This document shows, piece after piece, positions 43,102 through 53,900 of a DNA stretch of 64,000 nt. Source of the stretch: Burkholderiaceae bacterium 26 (GTDB taxonomy: Bacteria > Pseudomonadota > Gammaproteobacteria > Burkholderiales > Burkholderiaceae); assembly GCA_000955795.1 (NCBI GenBank), contig JYOB01000010.1, positions 666,590-730,589 on the forward strand. Reading direction: 5' to 3'. The translations under genes and the position numbers were made by a program. The notes under the pieces are model-generated. The model worked only from the letters and a program-made list of their open reading frames with translations, did not search any database and was not told the origin of the DNA. Position 1 is the stretch's first letter, and each line of letters opens with the position of its first letter.

Positions 43102-44400
43102 TTATTGCATGAAAGGACCCCACGCCGGCTCACGAACTTCGCCGGCCTGGAGGGAAAGAACCTGGCGCGTACGGCCATCGGTCGACACGGCGGCCAACAC
43201 CGATTTGCCGCCAACGCGCGTGGAATACAGGATGAACTTGCCGTTGGCAGCAAAGCTCGGCGATTCATCGTGCGACGTATCCGTCAGCGCATTCACATCG
43301 CCGTTGGACAAGTCCTGCGTGTACAGGCGGAACGCACCGCCCACGCGCGAGATGTATGCCAGCAGCTTGCCGTCCGGCGACACACGCGGGCTCGTGTTGT
43401 AGTTGCCCTTAAACGTCACGCGTTGCGCACCGCCCGACTCTTCGCCATCAACCGACATGCGATAGATCTGCGGCGCACCGCCACGGTCGCTGGTGAAATA
43501 GATATAGCGGCCATCCGGCGAGAACGACGGCTCCGTATCGATCGCGCTGCTGCGGCTCAGGCGGCGCAGGCCCGAGCCATCGGCGTTGACCATGTAGACC
43601 TGCGTATTGCCATCGCGCGAGAGCGACACCGCCACGTGGCGGCCGTCCGGCGACCAGGCCGGCGCCGAGTTGTTGCCCTTTTGGTTCGAGATGACCGTGC
43701 GGCGGCCCGCCACCAGGTCATGCACGTACACCACCGGCTTCTTGCTCTCGAACGACACATACGCGACCTTGGTGCCGTCCGGCGACCACGACGGCGAGAT
43801 GATCGGCTCATTGCTCGTCAATGCGATCTGCGGGTTGGCACCGTCCGAGTCGGAAATCTGCAGCTGGAAGCGGCGGCCAACCTTGGACACGTACGACAGA
43901 CGCGTCGCAAAAATACCGCGCTCGCCAATCAGCTTCTGATAGATGTAATCGGCAATTTCGTGCGCAGCCAAGCGCAGTTGGCCAGGGCCGCGCGTAAGCG
44001 ACAGGCCGCCCAGGCTTTCGCCCTTGGCGGTGTCGTACAGGCGGAAGCGGATTTCGTAGCGATCGCCGTTGCGGGTCACGGTGCCGCCCACAAATGCTGC
44101 TGCGCCCTTGGCTTTCCAGGCACCCAGGTCAGGTGCCGGGCTTTCCGGCACCACCGCGCCGGCAACATCGACGTTCGAGAATCGGCCGCTGCGCACCAGG
44201 TCTGCCCGGACGATGGCCGAGAGGTTTTGCGGGGCCTGTGCCTCACCCTGGAAGTTGGCGATCGCGATCGGGTACTGGCTGGCGCCGACGCCCGAGATCT
44301 CCACGTTGAGCTGGGCATGGGCCACGCCGGCGCTTGCCGCAGTCAGCAGGAGTGCCTGCGCTGCGCGTCGAAACATCGGGATCCACATCGTTCGCATCAT
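43102..44400 (-). CDS. tolB: Tol-Pal system protein TolB
   Basis: A 432-residue periplasmic protein with a signal peptide (ending AHAQ near residue 25), an N-terminal alpha/beta domain that contacts TolA and Pal, and a six-bladed beta-propeller. The propeller repeats show [55 protein letters not shown] and [16 protein letters not shown]. The ATG at 44400 has an AGGGA ribosome site eight bases upstream; ATGs at 44406 and 44397 are alternatives. Part of ybgC-tolQRAB-pal-cpoB. Confidence 0.95.
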   Translation of the reverse strand: MMRTMWIPMFRRAAQALLLTAASAGVAHAQLNVEISGVGASQYPIAIANFQGEAQAPQNLSAIVRADLVRSGRFSNVDVAGAVVPESPAPDLGAWKAKGAAAFVGGTVTRNGDRYEIRFRLYDTAKGESLGGLSLTRGPGQLRLAAHEIADYIYQKLIGERGIFATRLSYVSKVGRRFQLQISDSDGANPQIALTSNEPIISPSWSPDGTKVAYVSFESKKPVVYVHDLVAGRRTVISNQKGNNSAPAWSPDGRHVAVSLSRDGNTQVYMVNADGSGLRRLSRSSAIDTEPSFSPDGRYIYFTSDRGGAPQIYRMSVDGEESGGAQRVTFKGNYNTSPRVSPDGKLLAYISRVGGAFRLYTQDLSNGDVNALTDTSHDESPSFAANGKFILYSTRVGGKSVLAAVSTDGRTRQVLSLQAGEVREPAWGPFMQ

Positions 44401-44473
44401 GTTCATCTTCCCTACTATCAAATCCGGAATCTGAGTACCGTTGGCCGACGCCGCGCAGGCGAGCACCGACCCG

Positions 44474-45502
44474 TTATTCCTTCGGCCGGAACGTCAGGAT
44501 GACGCTCGACGGCGCTTTGCCATTGGTATCGCGTGGCAACGGGTCAGAGCGCTCGACCGCGCGCATGACAGCCTCGTCATAGGCGCCGTTGCCGCTCGAT
44601 TTCGTCAGCCGCTTGGACAAGATCGAACCATCCGGCGCCATCTGCACCGACACGACCGCCGACGGGTTGCCATTGACGGCCGAAGGATCGAACAGGATGT
44701 TTGGCTTAACCTTGGCTCGCACACGCTCGGCATACCCTGCCGATGCTGTACCGCCCGTGCCCTGAGCATTGCCGACGCCACCACCGGAGCCCGCCACCGT
44801 GCCCGTCGCACCCGCACCCGCCATTGCGCGCAGCCGATCCAGCTGCGCCTGGCGTTGCGCATTGGCGCGCGATTCATTCGCCTTACGCTCGGCATCGGCC
44901 TTGGCCTTGGCTTCTGCGGCAGCCTTGGCTTTCAATTCCTTCTGCTTCGCTTCGGCTTCCGCCTTGGCTTTTGCTTCCGCCTGGGCTTGCAGTTGCGCAT
45001 TCTTGCGAGCCTGCGCCGCGTCCGCGGCAGCCTTCTCGGCTGCCTTTTCCTTGGCCTGCTGTTCGGCCAGAGCCTTGCGCTGGAGTTCCGCCTGACGGGC
45101 TTGTTGCTCTTCCTTCAGACGGGCCTGACGCTGCGCTTCGGCACGGTCTTCTGCGGCGCGGCGGGCGAGCTCGGCCTCACGGGCGGCTGCAGCCTCCTGC
45201 TCGCGCTTGCGCTTCTGCTGCTCCAGCGCGATATCGGCTTCCTCTTCCACCTTGGCCGGCGGCGCCTTGATCACCGGTTCCGGCTTGACCTCAGGCACCG
45301 GCGCGGCCTGCTGCACGGCCTGCTGAACCGCCGCTTCGTCCCACAGCTCGGCCTCTTCGCCGCGCGGGGTGCTGCTCTGCCACTGCACACCAAAGTACAG
45401 AAAGACGATCAGCAGAACGTGTGTCAGGACCGCCAGCCCGAACGCGCGCAGCGTACCGCGCTCGCGCACAGGCTCATAACGATGCAACGACGTCGTAGTC
45501 AT
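44474..45502 (-). CDS. tolA: Tol-Pal system protein TolA
   Basis: A 342-residue inner-membrane protein. One N-terminal helix ([19 protein letters not shown], residues 23-41) anchors it. A long Ala/Lys/Glu/Gln-rich helix spans residues 80-225 and crosses the periplasm. A C-terminal TonB-like domain (residues 255-342; [11 protein letters not shown] and [18 protein letters not shown]) contacts TolB and Pal. The alanine-lysine repeats are the usual low-complexity TolA domain II. It lies between tolR and tolB. Confidence 0.95.
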   Translation of the reverse strand: MTTTSLHRYEPVRERGTLRAFGLAVLTHVLLIVFLYFGVQWQSSTPRGEEAELWDEAAVQQAVQQAAPVPEVKPEPVIKAPPAKVEEEADIALEQQKRKREQEAAAAREAELARRAAEDRAEAQRQARLKEEQQARQAELQRKALAEQQAKEKAAEKAAADAAQARKNAQLQAQAEAKAKAEAEAKQKELKAKAAAEAKAKADAERKANESRANAQRQAQLDRLRAMAGAGATGTVAGSGGGVGNAQGTGGTASAGYAERVRAKVKPNILFDPSAVNGNPSAVVSVQMAPDGSILSKRLTKSSGNGAYDEAVMRAVERSDPLPRDTNGKAPSSVILTFRPKE

Positions 45503-45554
45503 GACGTTCAGGTTGCCCCGCCTTGGTTCGTCAACGCTCGGTTCATCAAGGTGC

Positions 45555-45989
45555 TCATGACGATTTCACCATCAGGCCGACGCGCTTCACGCCATCGGCC
45601 TTGAGCACGCTCATCACGGTCAGCACGCGGTCGTATTGCACCGACTTGTCGGCGGCAATCACGACGGGCTGATCGGGGTTTTCGTCAGTGCGCTGCTTCA
45701 CAAATGCGCGCAGCTCGTTGTTGTTGGCGAGCTTCTGCTCGATTGCTCCCGAACCTGTTTTGACTCGAGCAAGGATCGTGCCGTCACCCTTGATGGTCAC
45801 GACGATGGGCGGCTGGGTCTGTTGCGGCGTGGCGTTGGCCACGGAGGGCAAATTGACCACCCCCGGGTTCACCACGGGCGCCGCCACCATGAAGATGACC
45901 AGCAGCACCAACATCACGTCGATGTACGGAACGACGTTGATGTCGGCCTTGGCCCGTCGAGCGCGGCGCGTTCGCTGGATGGTAGCCAT
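45555..45989 (-). CDS. tolR: Tol-Pal system protein TolR
   Basis: A 144-residue ExbD/TolR protein. A basic N-terminus precedes the single helix with the proton-site aspartate D24 in VVPYIDVMLVLLVIFMVAAP. The periplasmic part ends with VVIAADKSVQYDRVLTVMSV and VGLMVKSS, typical of TolR. It works with TolQ as the proton-driven motor of the Tol system. It starts 12 bases after tolQ. Confidence 0.97.
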   Translation of the reverse strand: MATIQRTRRARRAKADINVVPYIDVMLVLLVIFMVAAPVVNPGVVNLPSVANATPQQTQPPIVVTIKGDGTILARVKTGSGAIEQKLANNNELRAFVKQRTDENPDQPVVIAADKSVQYDRVLTVMSVLKADGVKRVGLMVKSS

Positions 45990-46001
45990 GAGCGCGGCTC
46001 C

Positions 46002-46694
46002 TTAGCGCGTCTGGCGCTGGAGGATGTTCGAGAACTCTTCCATGAAGCTCTCGAAGCGGTTGGCCAGGCGGTCCATCTCGGTGGCGTAGCGGTTGTAGGC
46101 AATCACCGCCGGAATTGCCGCAAACAGGCCGATGGCCGTGGCGACCAGTGCTTCGGCAATACCGGGCGCCACCGCCGACAGCGTCGCCTGCTGCACGTTG
46201 GACAGGCCACGGAAGGCGTTCATGATCCCCCAGACGGTACCGAACAGGCCGATATACGGGCTGACCGAGCCGACGGATGCCAGGAACGGCAGGTGCGATT
46301 CGAGCGAGTCCATCTCACGCTGGTAGGCCGCGCGCATGGCGCGGCGGGAAGCATCGAGAATGGCGCTCGGATCGCCGCCGCCGCGCTGCAGCTCGCGCGC
46401 CTTGAGGTATTCGCGCATGCCGGCTTCAAAGATGCGCTCCAGCGCCCCGGTGGTGTGGCGGTTGTTGGCGGCGCTCTGATACAGCGCCTGCAGGTCGCCG
46501 CCGGCCCAGAAATCGCGCTCGAACGATTCGGTTTGGCTGCGCGCGGCGCGCAGGGCAAAGGCTTTGCGGAAGATGTACGTCCAGGAGAACAGCGACATCA
46601 CCAGCAGCAGGCCCATGACGAATTGGACCAGGAGGCTGGCGTGCAGCACCAGCGAGACGATCGACAGATCTTGTGTGACCTCGACGGGATTCAT
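46002..46694 (-). CDS. tolQ: Tol-Pal system protein TolQ
   Basis: A 230-residue inner-membrane protein with three helices (residues 15-38, 135-160 and 170-195). Conserved segments are SLFSWTYIFRKAFAL, SPYIGLFGTVWGIMNAFRGL and APGIAEALVATAIGLFAAIPAVIAYN, forming the proton channel with TolR. The ATG at 46694 overlaps the ybgC stop (ATGA), so translation of the two is coupled. Confidence 0.97.
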   Translation of the reverse strand: MNPVEVTQDLSIVSLVLHASLLVQFVMGLLLVMSLFSWTYIFRKAFALRAARSQTESFERDFWAGGDLQALYQSAANNRHTTGALERIFEAGMREYLKARELQRGGGDPSAILDASRRAMRAAYQREMDSLESHLPFLASVGSVSPYIGLFGTVWGIMNAFRGLSNVQQATLSAVAPGIAEALVATAIGLFAAIPAVIAYNRYATEMDRLANRFESFMEEFSNILQRQTR

Positions 46695-47095
46695 GCGGCG
46701 GCTTTGATGGTTGCGAGTACGGGAGCGGGAATCGGGGTCGGCCGGAAAGTGAGCCTGTCGACACATCCAACACGAATCGTGCCTGATGCGAGCAAAATGT
46801 CGCCGCGCCAGCCTTCCTGGGCGAATTGGACCGACGCGGGGCCGACCCGTTCCATACGCGAACGGATCTGCAGCAGGTCGTCCAGGCGCGCCGGCGCGCG
46901 GTAATCCACGGCGGTGCTGCGCACCACAAAAATGGCCCCGGTCGTGTCGGCCAGCACCTGCTGGTCGACCCCAAGCGCGCGCAGCCACTCAGTGCGGGCG
47001 CGCTCGAAAAATTTCAAATAGTTGGCGTAAAACACCACGCCACCTGCGTCGGTATCTTCCCAATACACGCGCAGGTTCCAGTCAAAAGAAGCCAT
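46691..47095 (-). CDS. ybgC: Tol-Pal associated acyl-CoA thioesterase
   Basis: A 134-residue hot-dog-fold thioesterase. The catalytic motif RVYWEDTDAGGVVFYANYLK with its active aspartate lies at residues 9-28, followed by the helix FFERARTEWLRALGV. YbgC is the first gene of the tol-pal operon in many proteobacteria and hydrolyses short or hydroxylated acyl-CoA; its link to Tol function is unclear. It overlaps tolQ by four bases. Confidence 0.95.
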   Translation of the reverse strand: MASFDWNLRVYWEDTDAGGVVFYANYLKFFERARTEWLRALGVDQQVLADTTGAIFVVRSTAVDYRAPARLDDLLQIRSRMERVGPASVQFAQEGWRGDILLASGTIRVGCVDRLTFRPTPIPAPVLATIKAAA

Positions 47096-47164
47096 CGGGT
47101 AATTTTACCAAGACGCAAGTGACGGCCAGCCATCCACCGACCGGCCGAGGGCTTGCGCTGGGAT

Positions 47165-47917
47165 TCAGGCCATGCCTCGCGTCACGCTGGTGGCCGAGAA
47201 TGACTGGCAAACGGGCATCAGCTCCATCGCGTTGACATTGAAGTGCGCGGGAAGCGCCGCCATCCAGTAGACGGCCTCGGCGATGTCGTCGGCGGTCAGC
47301 GCTTCCGTGCCTTCGTAGACCTTCTCCACGCGGGCATCGTCGCCCTTGAAACGCACGTTGGAAAACTCTGTGCCGGAGCAAAGACCTGGCTCGACGTTCG
47401 AAACGCGTACGCGGGTTCCGGTCAGGTCCGCGCGCAAGTTCAGCGAAAACTGGCGCACGAACGCCTTGGTCGCGCCATACACGTTGCCGCCCGGATACGG
47501 GTACGTCCCGGCGATGGAGCCGATATTGATGATGTGACCGCGGTTGCGCTCGACCATGGCCGGAAGCAACGCACGCGTCATATGAACCAGCCCGGAGCAG
47601 TTGGTACCGATCATACGGTCCCAATCAGACAGGTCAGCGCGCTGGGCGGGTTCGAGGCCCAGGGCCAGGCCAGCGTTGTTGACCAGCACGTCGACTTCGC
47701 GCCAGCCCTCAGGCAGCGTGCCCGGCAACGCCGCAACGGCATCGGCGTCCAGCACGTCCAGCACGAATGGCAGCACGGCGTCGCCCAATTCAGCTTTGAG
47801 CACGTCGAGGCGGTCCTGGCGACGGCCTGCCGCGATTACACGATGGCCTTCTCGCACGAAACGCCGCGCGATGGCCGCGCCGAACCCGGCGGTTGCGCCG
47901 GTCACGAATACGATCAT
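47165..47917 (-). CDS. ydfG: Short-chain dehydrogenase, YdfG type
   Basis: A 250-residue classical SDR. The cofactor motif TGATAGFGAAIARRF is at residues 6-20, an RR pair after the second strand (AAGRRQDRL) suggests NADP, NNAG is at about residue 80, the catalytic serine lies in INIGSIAGTYPYPG, and the YGATK active site is near residue 147. It resembles YdfG, which oxidises 3-hydroxy acids such as serine and 3-hydroxypropionate. It is separate from the tol-pal transcript by a 69-base gap but on the same strand. Confidence 0.9.
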   Translation of the reverse strand: MIVFVTGATAGFGAAIARRFVREGHRVIAAGRRQDRLDVLKAELGDAVLPFVLDVLDADAVAALPGTLPEGWREVDVLVNNAGLALGLEPAQRADLSDWDRMIGTNCSGLVHMTRALLPAMVERNRGHIINIGSIAGTYPYPGGNVYGATKAFVRQFSLNLRADLTGTRVRVSNVEPGLCSGTEFSNVRFKGDDARVEKVYEGTEALTADDIAEAVYWMAALPAHFNVNAMELMPVCQSFSATSVTRGMA

Positions 47918-48014
47918 GGAAGTGTCTCCGGACCTTAAGAAAGCGAAAGATCAGAGTTTACCTGAAGCCTTGATCCGCATTGCACTGCAATGTGCGTGTC
48001 TGCACGCTCGCTTC

Positions 48015-48043
48015 TTGCGGCGGCCATGGGGCTGTCGTACACT
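48015..48043 (+). promoter_or_regulatory. Candidate sigma-70 promoter for glyA
   Basis: TTGCGG and TACACT are separated by exactly 17 bases, about 280 bases upstream of the glyA ATG. This would give glyA a long 5' leader. Confidence 0.45.
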
Positions 48044-48319
48044 CGCGGGCAACCATTCCACCTTGCGCGACTGGCGAATCCTGAAGCTGCTTCAGCAGCT
48101 TCGACATGTGGGCAGCGACCACGAGGAAGCGCAAGGTTTCTGGCGTCATGCACAACGGCGCCTGCCGCTCGCCTGGGCAGCGAATGGGAAGCACAGGGTG
48201 ACTTGGACACCCGCTGCAATCGGCCAACACCGGGCGCAGTTGTTCAAGCCGCGCGCATGTTTCCCCACGCCTCGCCCGATCTCCGCCATTTCCGTTTTGT
48301 TTCAGACCAGACACTCGCC
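48044..48319 (+). other. Long glyA leader with a strong hairpin
   Basis: About 270 bases without a recognised gene. A perfect stem GAAGCTGC-TTCA-GCAGCTTC (48083-48102) is present; an alternative pairing CTGAAG / CTTCAG in the same sequence is mutually exclusive with it. I do not recognise a glycine, folate or SAM riboswitch core here. Confidence 0.4.
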
Positions 48320-49567
48320 ATGTTCGAACGCAGCCGCTATACGATCGACCAGATCGATCCCGAAATCTTTGCCGCCATCCAGAAGGAAAATCAGCGTCAG
48401 GAAGACCACATCGAGCTGATTGCCTCCGAGAACTACACTTCGCCGGCCGTGATGGCAGCGCAGGGTTCGCAACTGACCAACAAGTACGCTGAGGGCTACC
48501 CCGGCAAGCGTTACTACGGCGGTTGCGAATATGTGGACGTGGTGGAACAGCTCGCCATCGACCGCGTGAAGCAGCTCTTTGGCGCGGAAGCCGCCAACGT
48601 GCAGCCGAACTCCGGCTCGCAGGCCAACCAGGGCGTGTTCTTCGCCGTGCTCAAGCCGGGCGACACGATCATGGGCATGAGCCTGGCCGAAGGCGGTCAC
48701 CTGACGCACGGCATGGCGCTCAACATGAGCGGCAAGTGGTTCAACGTTGTGAGCTACGGCCTCAACGCGCAGGAAGACATCGACTACGAAGCGCTCGAGG
48801 CCCTGGCGCAAGAGAAAAAGCCGAAGCTGATCATCGCCGGCGCATCGGCATTTGCTCTGCGCATCGATTTCGAGCGCATCGGCAAGATCGCCAAGTCGAT
48901 CGGCGCGTACTTCATGGTGGACATGGCGCACTACGCCGGCTTGATCGCCGCAGGCGTGTACCCCAACCCCGTGCCGCACGCTGACTTTGTGACGACGACC
49001 ACGCACAAGAGCCTGCGCGGCCCGCGCGGCGGCGTGATCCTGATGAAGGCCGAGCACGAGAAGGCCATCAACTCGGCGATCTTCCCGGGTATCCAAGGCG
49101 GCCCGCTGATGCACGTGATCGCCGGCAAGGCAGTGGCGTTCAAGGAAGCCCTGTCGCCGGAGTTCAAGGCTTATCAGCAACAGGTCGTGAAGAACGCTGC
49201 TGCCATGGCTGAAACGCTGATGGCCCGCGGCCTGCGCATCGTGTCGGGCCGTACCGAAAGCCACGTGATGCTCGTCGACCTGCGCGCCAAGAAGATCACC
49301 GGCAAGGAAGCCGAAAAAGTGCTTGGTGACGCACACATCACGGTCAACAAGAACGCAATCCCGAATGACCCGGAAAAGCCGTTCGTGACCTCGGGCGTGC
49401 GCCTGGGCTCGCCTGCCATGACCACGCGTGGCTTCAAGGAAGCCGAGGCGGTGAAGGTCGCCCACCTGATCGCCGATGTGCTGGACAACCCGCACGACGA
49501 AGCAAACATCGCCGCCGTGCGCGCCAAGGTGGCTGAGCTGACCAAGCAGTTCCCGGTCTACGCCTAA
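48320..49567 (+). CDS. glyA: Serine hydroxymethyltransferase
   Basis: A 415-residue PLP enzyme that interconverts serine and glycine with tetrahydrofolate, the main source of one-carbon units. Conserved blocks include [60 protein letters not shown] and the PLP-lysine motif [15 protein letters not shown] at about residue 226. Length is the bacterial norm. The ATG at 48320 is the family start ([17 protein letters not shown]). nrdR follows after 125 bases, a gene order shared across beta-proteobacteria. Confidence 0.98.
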   Translation: MFERSRYTIDQIDPEIFAAIQKENQRQEDHIELIASENYTSPAVMAAQGSQLTNKYAEGYPGKRYYGGCEYVDVVEQLAIDRVKQLFGAEAANVQPNSGSQANQGVFFAVLKPGDTIMGMSLAEGGHLTHGMALNMSGKWFNVVSYGLNAQEDIDYEALEALAQEKKPKLIIAGASAFALRIDFERIGKIAKSIGAYFMVDMAHYAGLIAAGVYPNPVPHADFVTTTTHKSLRGPRGGVILMKAEHEKAINSAIFPGIQGGPLMHVIAGKAVAFKEALSPEFKAYQQQVVKNAAAMAETLMARGLRIVSGRTESHVMLVDLRAKKITGKEAEKVLGDAHITVNKNAIPNDPEKPFVTSGVRLGSPAMTTRGFKEAEAVKVAHLIADVLDNPHDEANIAAVRAKVAELTKQFPVYA

Positions 49568-49692
49568 GGCATCCGCCGATGGCCGGATCTTCCGGCCACG
49601 TAGTACCCTGCCGCGATGCGCCCGCCCGGGCCATCGCGGCGTTGTTCTTTTAGCGCAGTGCGTTCTTTGAGGTTGCCGAGGAGACCACCGGC

Positions 49693-50157
49693 ATGAAATG
49701 CCCCTTTTGCGGCCACGCGGCCACCCAGGTGATTGATACCCGCATGTCGGAGGAAGGCGATACCGTGCGCCGCCGCCGTCGCTGCGAATCCTGCGACCGC
49801 CGCTTCACGACCTATGAACGCATCGAGCTGTTCTTCCCCGCCGTCGTCAAAAAGAACGGCAGCCGCGTCGACTACGACCGCAACAAGGTCAAAGACTCCA
49901 TGCGCTTGGCGCTGCGCAAGCGCCCCGTTTCCGCCGAGGCCATCGACGAGGCCATCGCCCGCATCGAAGAAAAACTGCTCAGCCACGGCGAGAAGGAAAT
50001 CGGCAGCGACCGCGTGGGCGAACTCGTGATGCGCGAACTCAAGCGGCTCGACAAGATCGGGTACATCCGGTTTGCGTCGGTGTACCGGAGTTTTGAGGAT
50101 GTGTCGGAATTTCGCGACGTTTTGGATGAGATTGCGGCGACGAACGTGCGGAAATGA
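49693..50157 (+). CDS. nrdR: Transcriptional repressor NrdR
   Basis: A 154-residue repressor of ribonucleotide reductase genes. An N-terminal zinc ribbon uses CPFC (residues 3-6) and CESC (residues 31-34), with the basic [19 protein letters not shown] region. An ATP-cone domain (residues 49-139) senses ATP/dATP. The start follows a GAGGAGACC ribosome site. In relatives ribD comes next, but here about 13 kb of pilus genes intervene. Confidence 0.97.
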   Translation: MKCPFCGHAATQVIDTRMSEEGDTVRRRRRCESCDRRFTTYERIELFFPAVVKKNGSRVDYDRNKVKDSMRLALRKRPVSAEAIDEAIARIEEKLLSHGEKEIGSDRVGELVMRELKRLDKIGYIRFASVYRSFEDVSEFRDVLDEIAATNVRK

Positions 50158-50233
50158 GTTTCTCGCAGGACGTCCACTCTCTCGTCACCATCATCGAATT
50201 TGCTATTCCATCAAACACTCGACCCAATGAGCA

Positions 50234-50869
50234 TTAGGAGGACGCCGGTAGGTCGCTTTCGTTGGATGGTTCAATCTGGAACTCCAGTTCCCTTACCGCA
50301 GCCACATCCGCTCCTAAGCGCTTAGCAGGTACAAAGCGCGTCTCCATGAGAATCAAAGCCAATCTGGCTGCGGCGGCACGATTGTCATCGCTCGCGCGGA
50401 CGATTTCAGCGCGCACAACCGCACCATCAACGGCGATATAAACGCGCAATGTTATCGGCGATGAGTTTGCGACTAACGCCGTCACGTCCAGAAGTTCAAG
50501 TGTGCTAGCTGGCAAGGCCTGGCGATCCACTTCCGTCGACGCATAAAACCGCATCCCGTCGACATTCTCTGAAGGAGAAATCCCAGGTGGGGATCCTTTC
50601 GGCTGGTGACTTGCGCTGTCAGAGAAGCTTGCGTTCAGCGGCGTGACACGTCGCTGGCGTGGGGAGAGTGCAGTTTGCGTACCTACGCCTCTTTGCCCGT
50701 TCGCGCTGGCGCCCTCCCCTACCGGCGCCGCCGGCAGACCGACGAATAGTAGCGGGGGACCGACTTCGCCCTTGTCCCCCGGCGTTTGAGGTTTCCAAAT
50801 GCTGGCAGCATGCAGGAAAGCCAAATGGCCCGTCACTGCAACAGCGCAGGCGATCCAGCTACGCCTCAT
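50234..50869 (-). CDS. TonB-like protein at the end of the pilus operon
   Basis: A 211-residue protein with a single N-terminal hydrophobic segment (WIACAVAVTGHLAFLHAASIW), a Pro/Gly/Ser-rich middle, and a C-terminal domain (residues 135-205; LRVYIAVDGAVVRAEIV, then AARLALILMETRFVPAKRLG) that resembles the TonB C-terminal fold. It lies 68 bases after pilY1 on the same strand, so it is probably the last gene of the full-size minor-pilin operon. No ExbBD genes are near. A role in envelope energy transfer or in secretion of the pilus tip is inference. Confidence 0.65.
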   Translation of the reverse strand: MRRSWIACAVAVTGHLAFLHAASIWKPQTPGDKGEVGPPLLFVGLPAAPVGEGASANGQRGVGTQTALSPRQRRVTPLNASFSDSASHQPKGSPPGISPSENVDGMRFYASTEVDRQALPASTLELLDVTALVANSSPITLRVYIAVDGAVVRAEIVRASDDNRAAAARLALILMETRFVPAKRLGADVAAVRELEFQIEPSNESDLPASS

Positions 50870-50937
50870 ACTCGGCCTATTTCGTCTTGGCGCTTAGCGC
50901 TACGTCGCGGTGCCGCGTCGTCATGGTCGGATCATCG

Positions 50938-53900
50938 TTAGTCGGCCGTAGGCACTTCACGCCAGTTGATCTGACGGATAGCCTGCACCACTGTAGGAAC
51001 CAATGGCACAGAATTGATCGCGCTGTTGTCTGTACCGGCCTCCAGCCGGACCGAACCATTGACATTCAGGTAGGACAGATCAACCACCAGTCCGCCCCCG
51101 GCGAAGTAGGGCTGCAGCACGCCCACACTATTGACCACGCGGCTGATACCGGTACCGATATCCATCGAGAACACGCGGTTCGTCCCGGATGGATTGCATG
51201 CATCTCCGTTGGGCAAGTTCGCGGCAAACGACACCGTACCGAAGTTCGAGACAGGCGCCACGTTGACGCGTTCGGCCACGCCGTTGGACGACTGGCCCAG
51301 GTCGATGTAATACCCCATGACCGACGTCGGCGCACCGCCAATCCCCTTCAACAGATTGGTGTCCGCGTTGAGATCCTTGCGCTGAATCGGGAAAGTGACA
51401 CCGGCCGGGAGATCCGTACTGCTGTTGAAGCGTTGCACCACGCCGTCGTAGATGACGTAGAAGCTCTGCGTCTGACTGCTGGCAATATCGGTGCTACCGA
51501 GCAGACGGCCGGTGCCAACCATGACGTAGCGCTTCAGCGAGTTGGGCTGAATCTCGATCAGGGGCGGCGTGGTAACGGGTTGTGCATTGCCGCTTGGATC
51601 GGTCAGCTGCGCAATCTGGGTCGGTGCCGGATAGGCGCCGCTTGCAGCCGTAAGGTCAAAACGCCAGACGTTGCCCAGCAGGTCGCCGGCGTAGATGGAG
51701 TCCGCAGTGTTGTCCGTGTAGTCAGCAACATAGGCAGACGCATAGGCTAGACCTGCGGGTGAGCTTGCGGAACCAACACCCGTGGAGATCGACTCCAGCA
51801 ACGCCCCGGTCGCCGGGTTCAGGATAAAGAGCCGTCCCACGCCATCGGCGTTGTTGTAGCCCGACGGCACCGCCACGATCCAACCGTACTTCTTGGTCTT
51901 CACAACGATCGGGTCTCCATAGGTGAAGCCCAAGGTGCCTTGCTGCGCGTTGGCGGGACCACCGAATTCCCACATCACTTTGCCGGCGAGTGCGGTCTCG
52001 GTGGTGATCGTGGTGGGGTCGGTAATGTCGAGCGCGTAGTAGCCCTTGCCGCCCTTGCCCAGACCGCCGATCAGCATCGTGTGCCAGTCGGAGGTGCTCG
52101 ACGAAGACGGCTTGGCACCACCGGCGCGCGACAGGTCGATATCAAAGGCCTGTGGCGTGGCATCCACCATGGCGTGGTGGACGAAATTCGTGCCAGACAA
52201 GCCCAGCGATGCCAGACCATTGACAGTGGGCGTGCAAGTGCCGGAAGTGCACGGCCCTTGATAGAGGAAGCTCGGCACATAGGCAAACAGTTCGTTGCCA
52301 CTCGTTGTACGGCCGACGGTGCCGTCGAATGCGTGCATCATGCCGTCGTTTGCGCCAACGTAGACCACCGGGTTGCGACTGGCATAGGTGCTCTTGAACA
52401 ATGCGTAACCCGGGTTGGTCGCACTTGACAAGACAGCGACGGGAGGGCCCACCGCGTCGACTTTCGAGCCCACGATATCCCCCAACAAAAAGGCACGCTG
52501 ACGATAGACAGCCTTGCCGTTCGTGCCTTCGTTGGTGCTATCTCCCCGCAGGTAATTCAGGAAGTCCTGGTTGTTCCAATTCTTCACGGCCGAGTTACTA
52601 AGTGCACTCTGGTTGGTCGTCGTGAGCTTTGCGAATTGGAACGGGACACCCTGCGCGGTGCCAACGCTATTGCTGGTGGCAATCAGGCGTGACGAACTCG
52701 ATTGGTTTGCGAGTTGCGTTTGCGCAGACCACGCCTTCGTCTGCGTGGGCAGCCCAGTCTTGGCATCAAAACTAAGCGAACTGCCGACGACGTCCCCGGT
52801 CCAGGTTGAGGAATTGTAGGAAGCTGAATACCCAATGTTGCCGGTCAAGCTTACGTTGGCGGAAGAGACCGCCAGCGCCGTTGTGGCCGCCTGAATATCG
52901 TTGGAGATGTTCTGGAACGCAGAATTCAGACCGTTCACCATCAGGTCTGCCTGACCCGCCAGGTAGTAGTTGTCCGGCATCGGCTTGCCGTTGGGGTCCG
53001 TGTTGCCACTCGCATTCCATAACGACTGAGCCAACGCCGTGGTGTTGCTGACGTTGTAGTTGCTGGGGACACTGAAACCGCCATACTTTGCCGCCAGCCA
53101 GAACTGATTCTGATACTTGTACTGCTGGTACTCCTGCACATCCAGCCAATAGGTCGAGATGGTCTGGATCTTAGACTTGTTACCGAGGCTGTCCTTAAAG
53201 TCGTTCGGGCGGATATCGCGCACGTGCGAATCGTAGGCAAGCCCAGCCATCAGGAAGGTGTTGTTGTCCCCACAGCACCATGACGGCGAAGCCGTGTTGA
53301 GACTACCGATGCCCTCCATCTTGCCTACGAGGCTGGTCGCGGAGTCCACATTGACAGTGGTATCGCTCGTCACCTCCGCAGGCATCGCAGGCTCGTACTT
53401 GGTATTGGCGATCGTGCTGCGCGGCAGATTCGCATCCGCGTGGGTGTTGACGTCGCCAATGCCGAGAATGTAGTTCTTTTGGCAGGAGTATTGGATGGGG
53501 TCATCCCACGTCTGGATAACCGGGAAACCATCCACGAGGGTGGCATTGGTGTTGGAGGAATAGCTGGCAACGTTGCCCAAGTTCTTGTAGTACCGGATAC
53601 CTGCGTAGTACAGCTCGCCAACGGGGTCATACGTCTTGTAGTTCTTGGAGGCGGAACCGAACTTGTTGAGGTAGTTCATGACCCCGCTGTTCGTCACCCC
53701 GGTTGCCGTGGCGTCGGACGTATCTGGGTTGGAAACCATCGTGCCGTCTGTTGCGCTCCATTCGGCCACCGTGTTGGTCGTGGGGCTCTTGCCCGGAACC
53801 GGCTGAGTTGGGCCGATGAACTTCATCCGCGCGCGTAACACCCCGCCATCGCGCATGATGCTCGAGTCGTTGAGGTAACCGAACGCGCCAAACCGGATAC

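Noticed and set aside
44740-45260. Repeat array inside tolA
   Set aside because: The Ala/Lys/Glu-rich repeats are the normal helical domain II of TolA, not a separate element.
48015-48319. Glycine or folate riboswitch upstream of glyA
   Set aside because: I could not find the conserved core of these classes by eye; only unclassified hairpins are visible.
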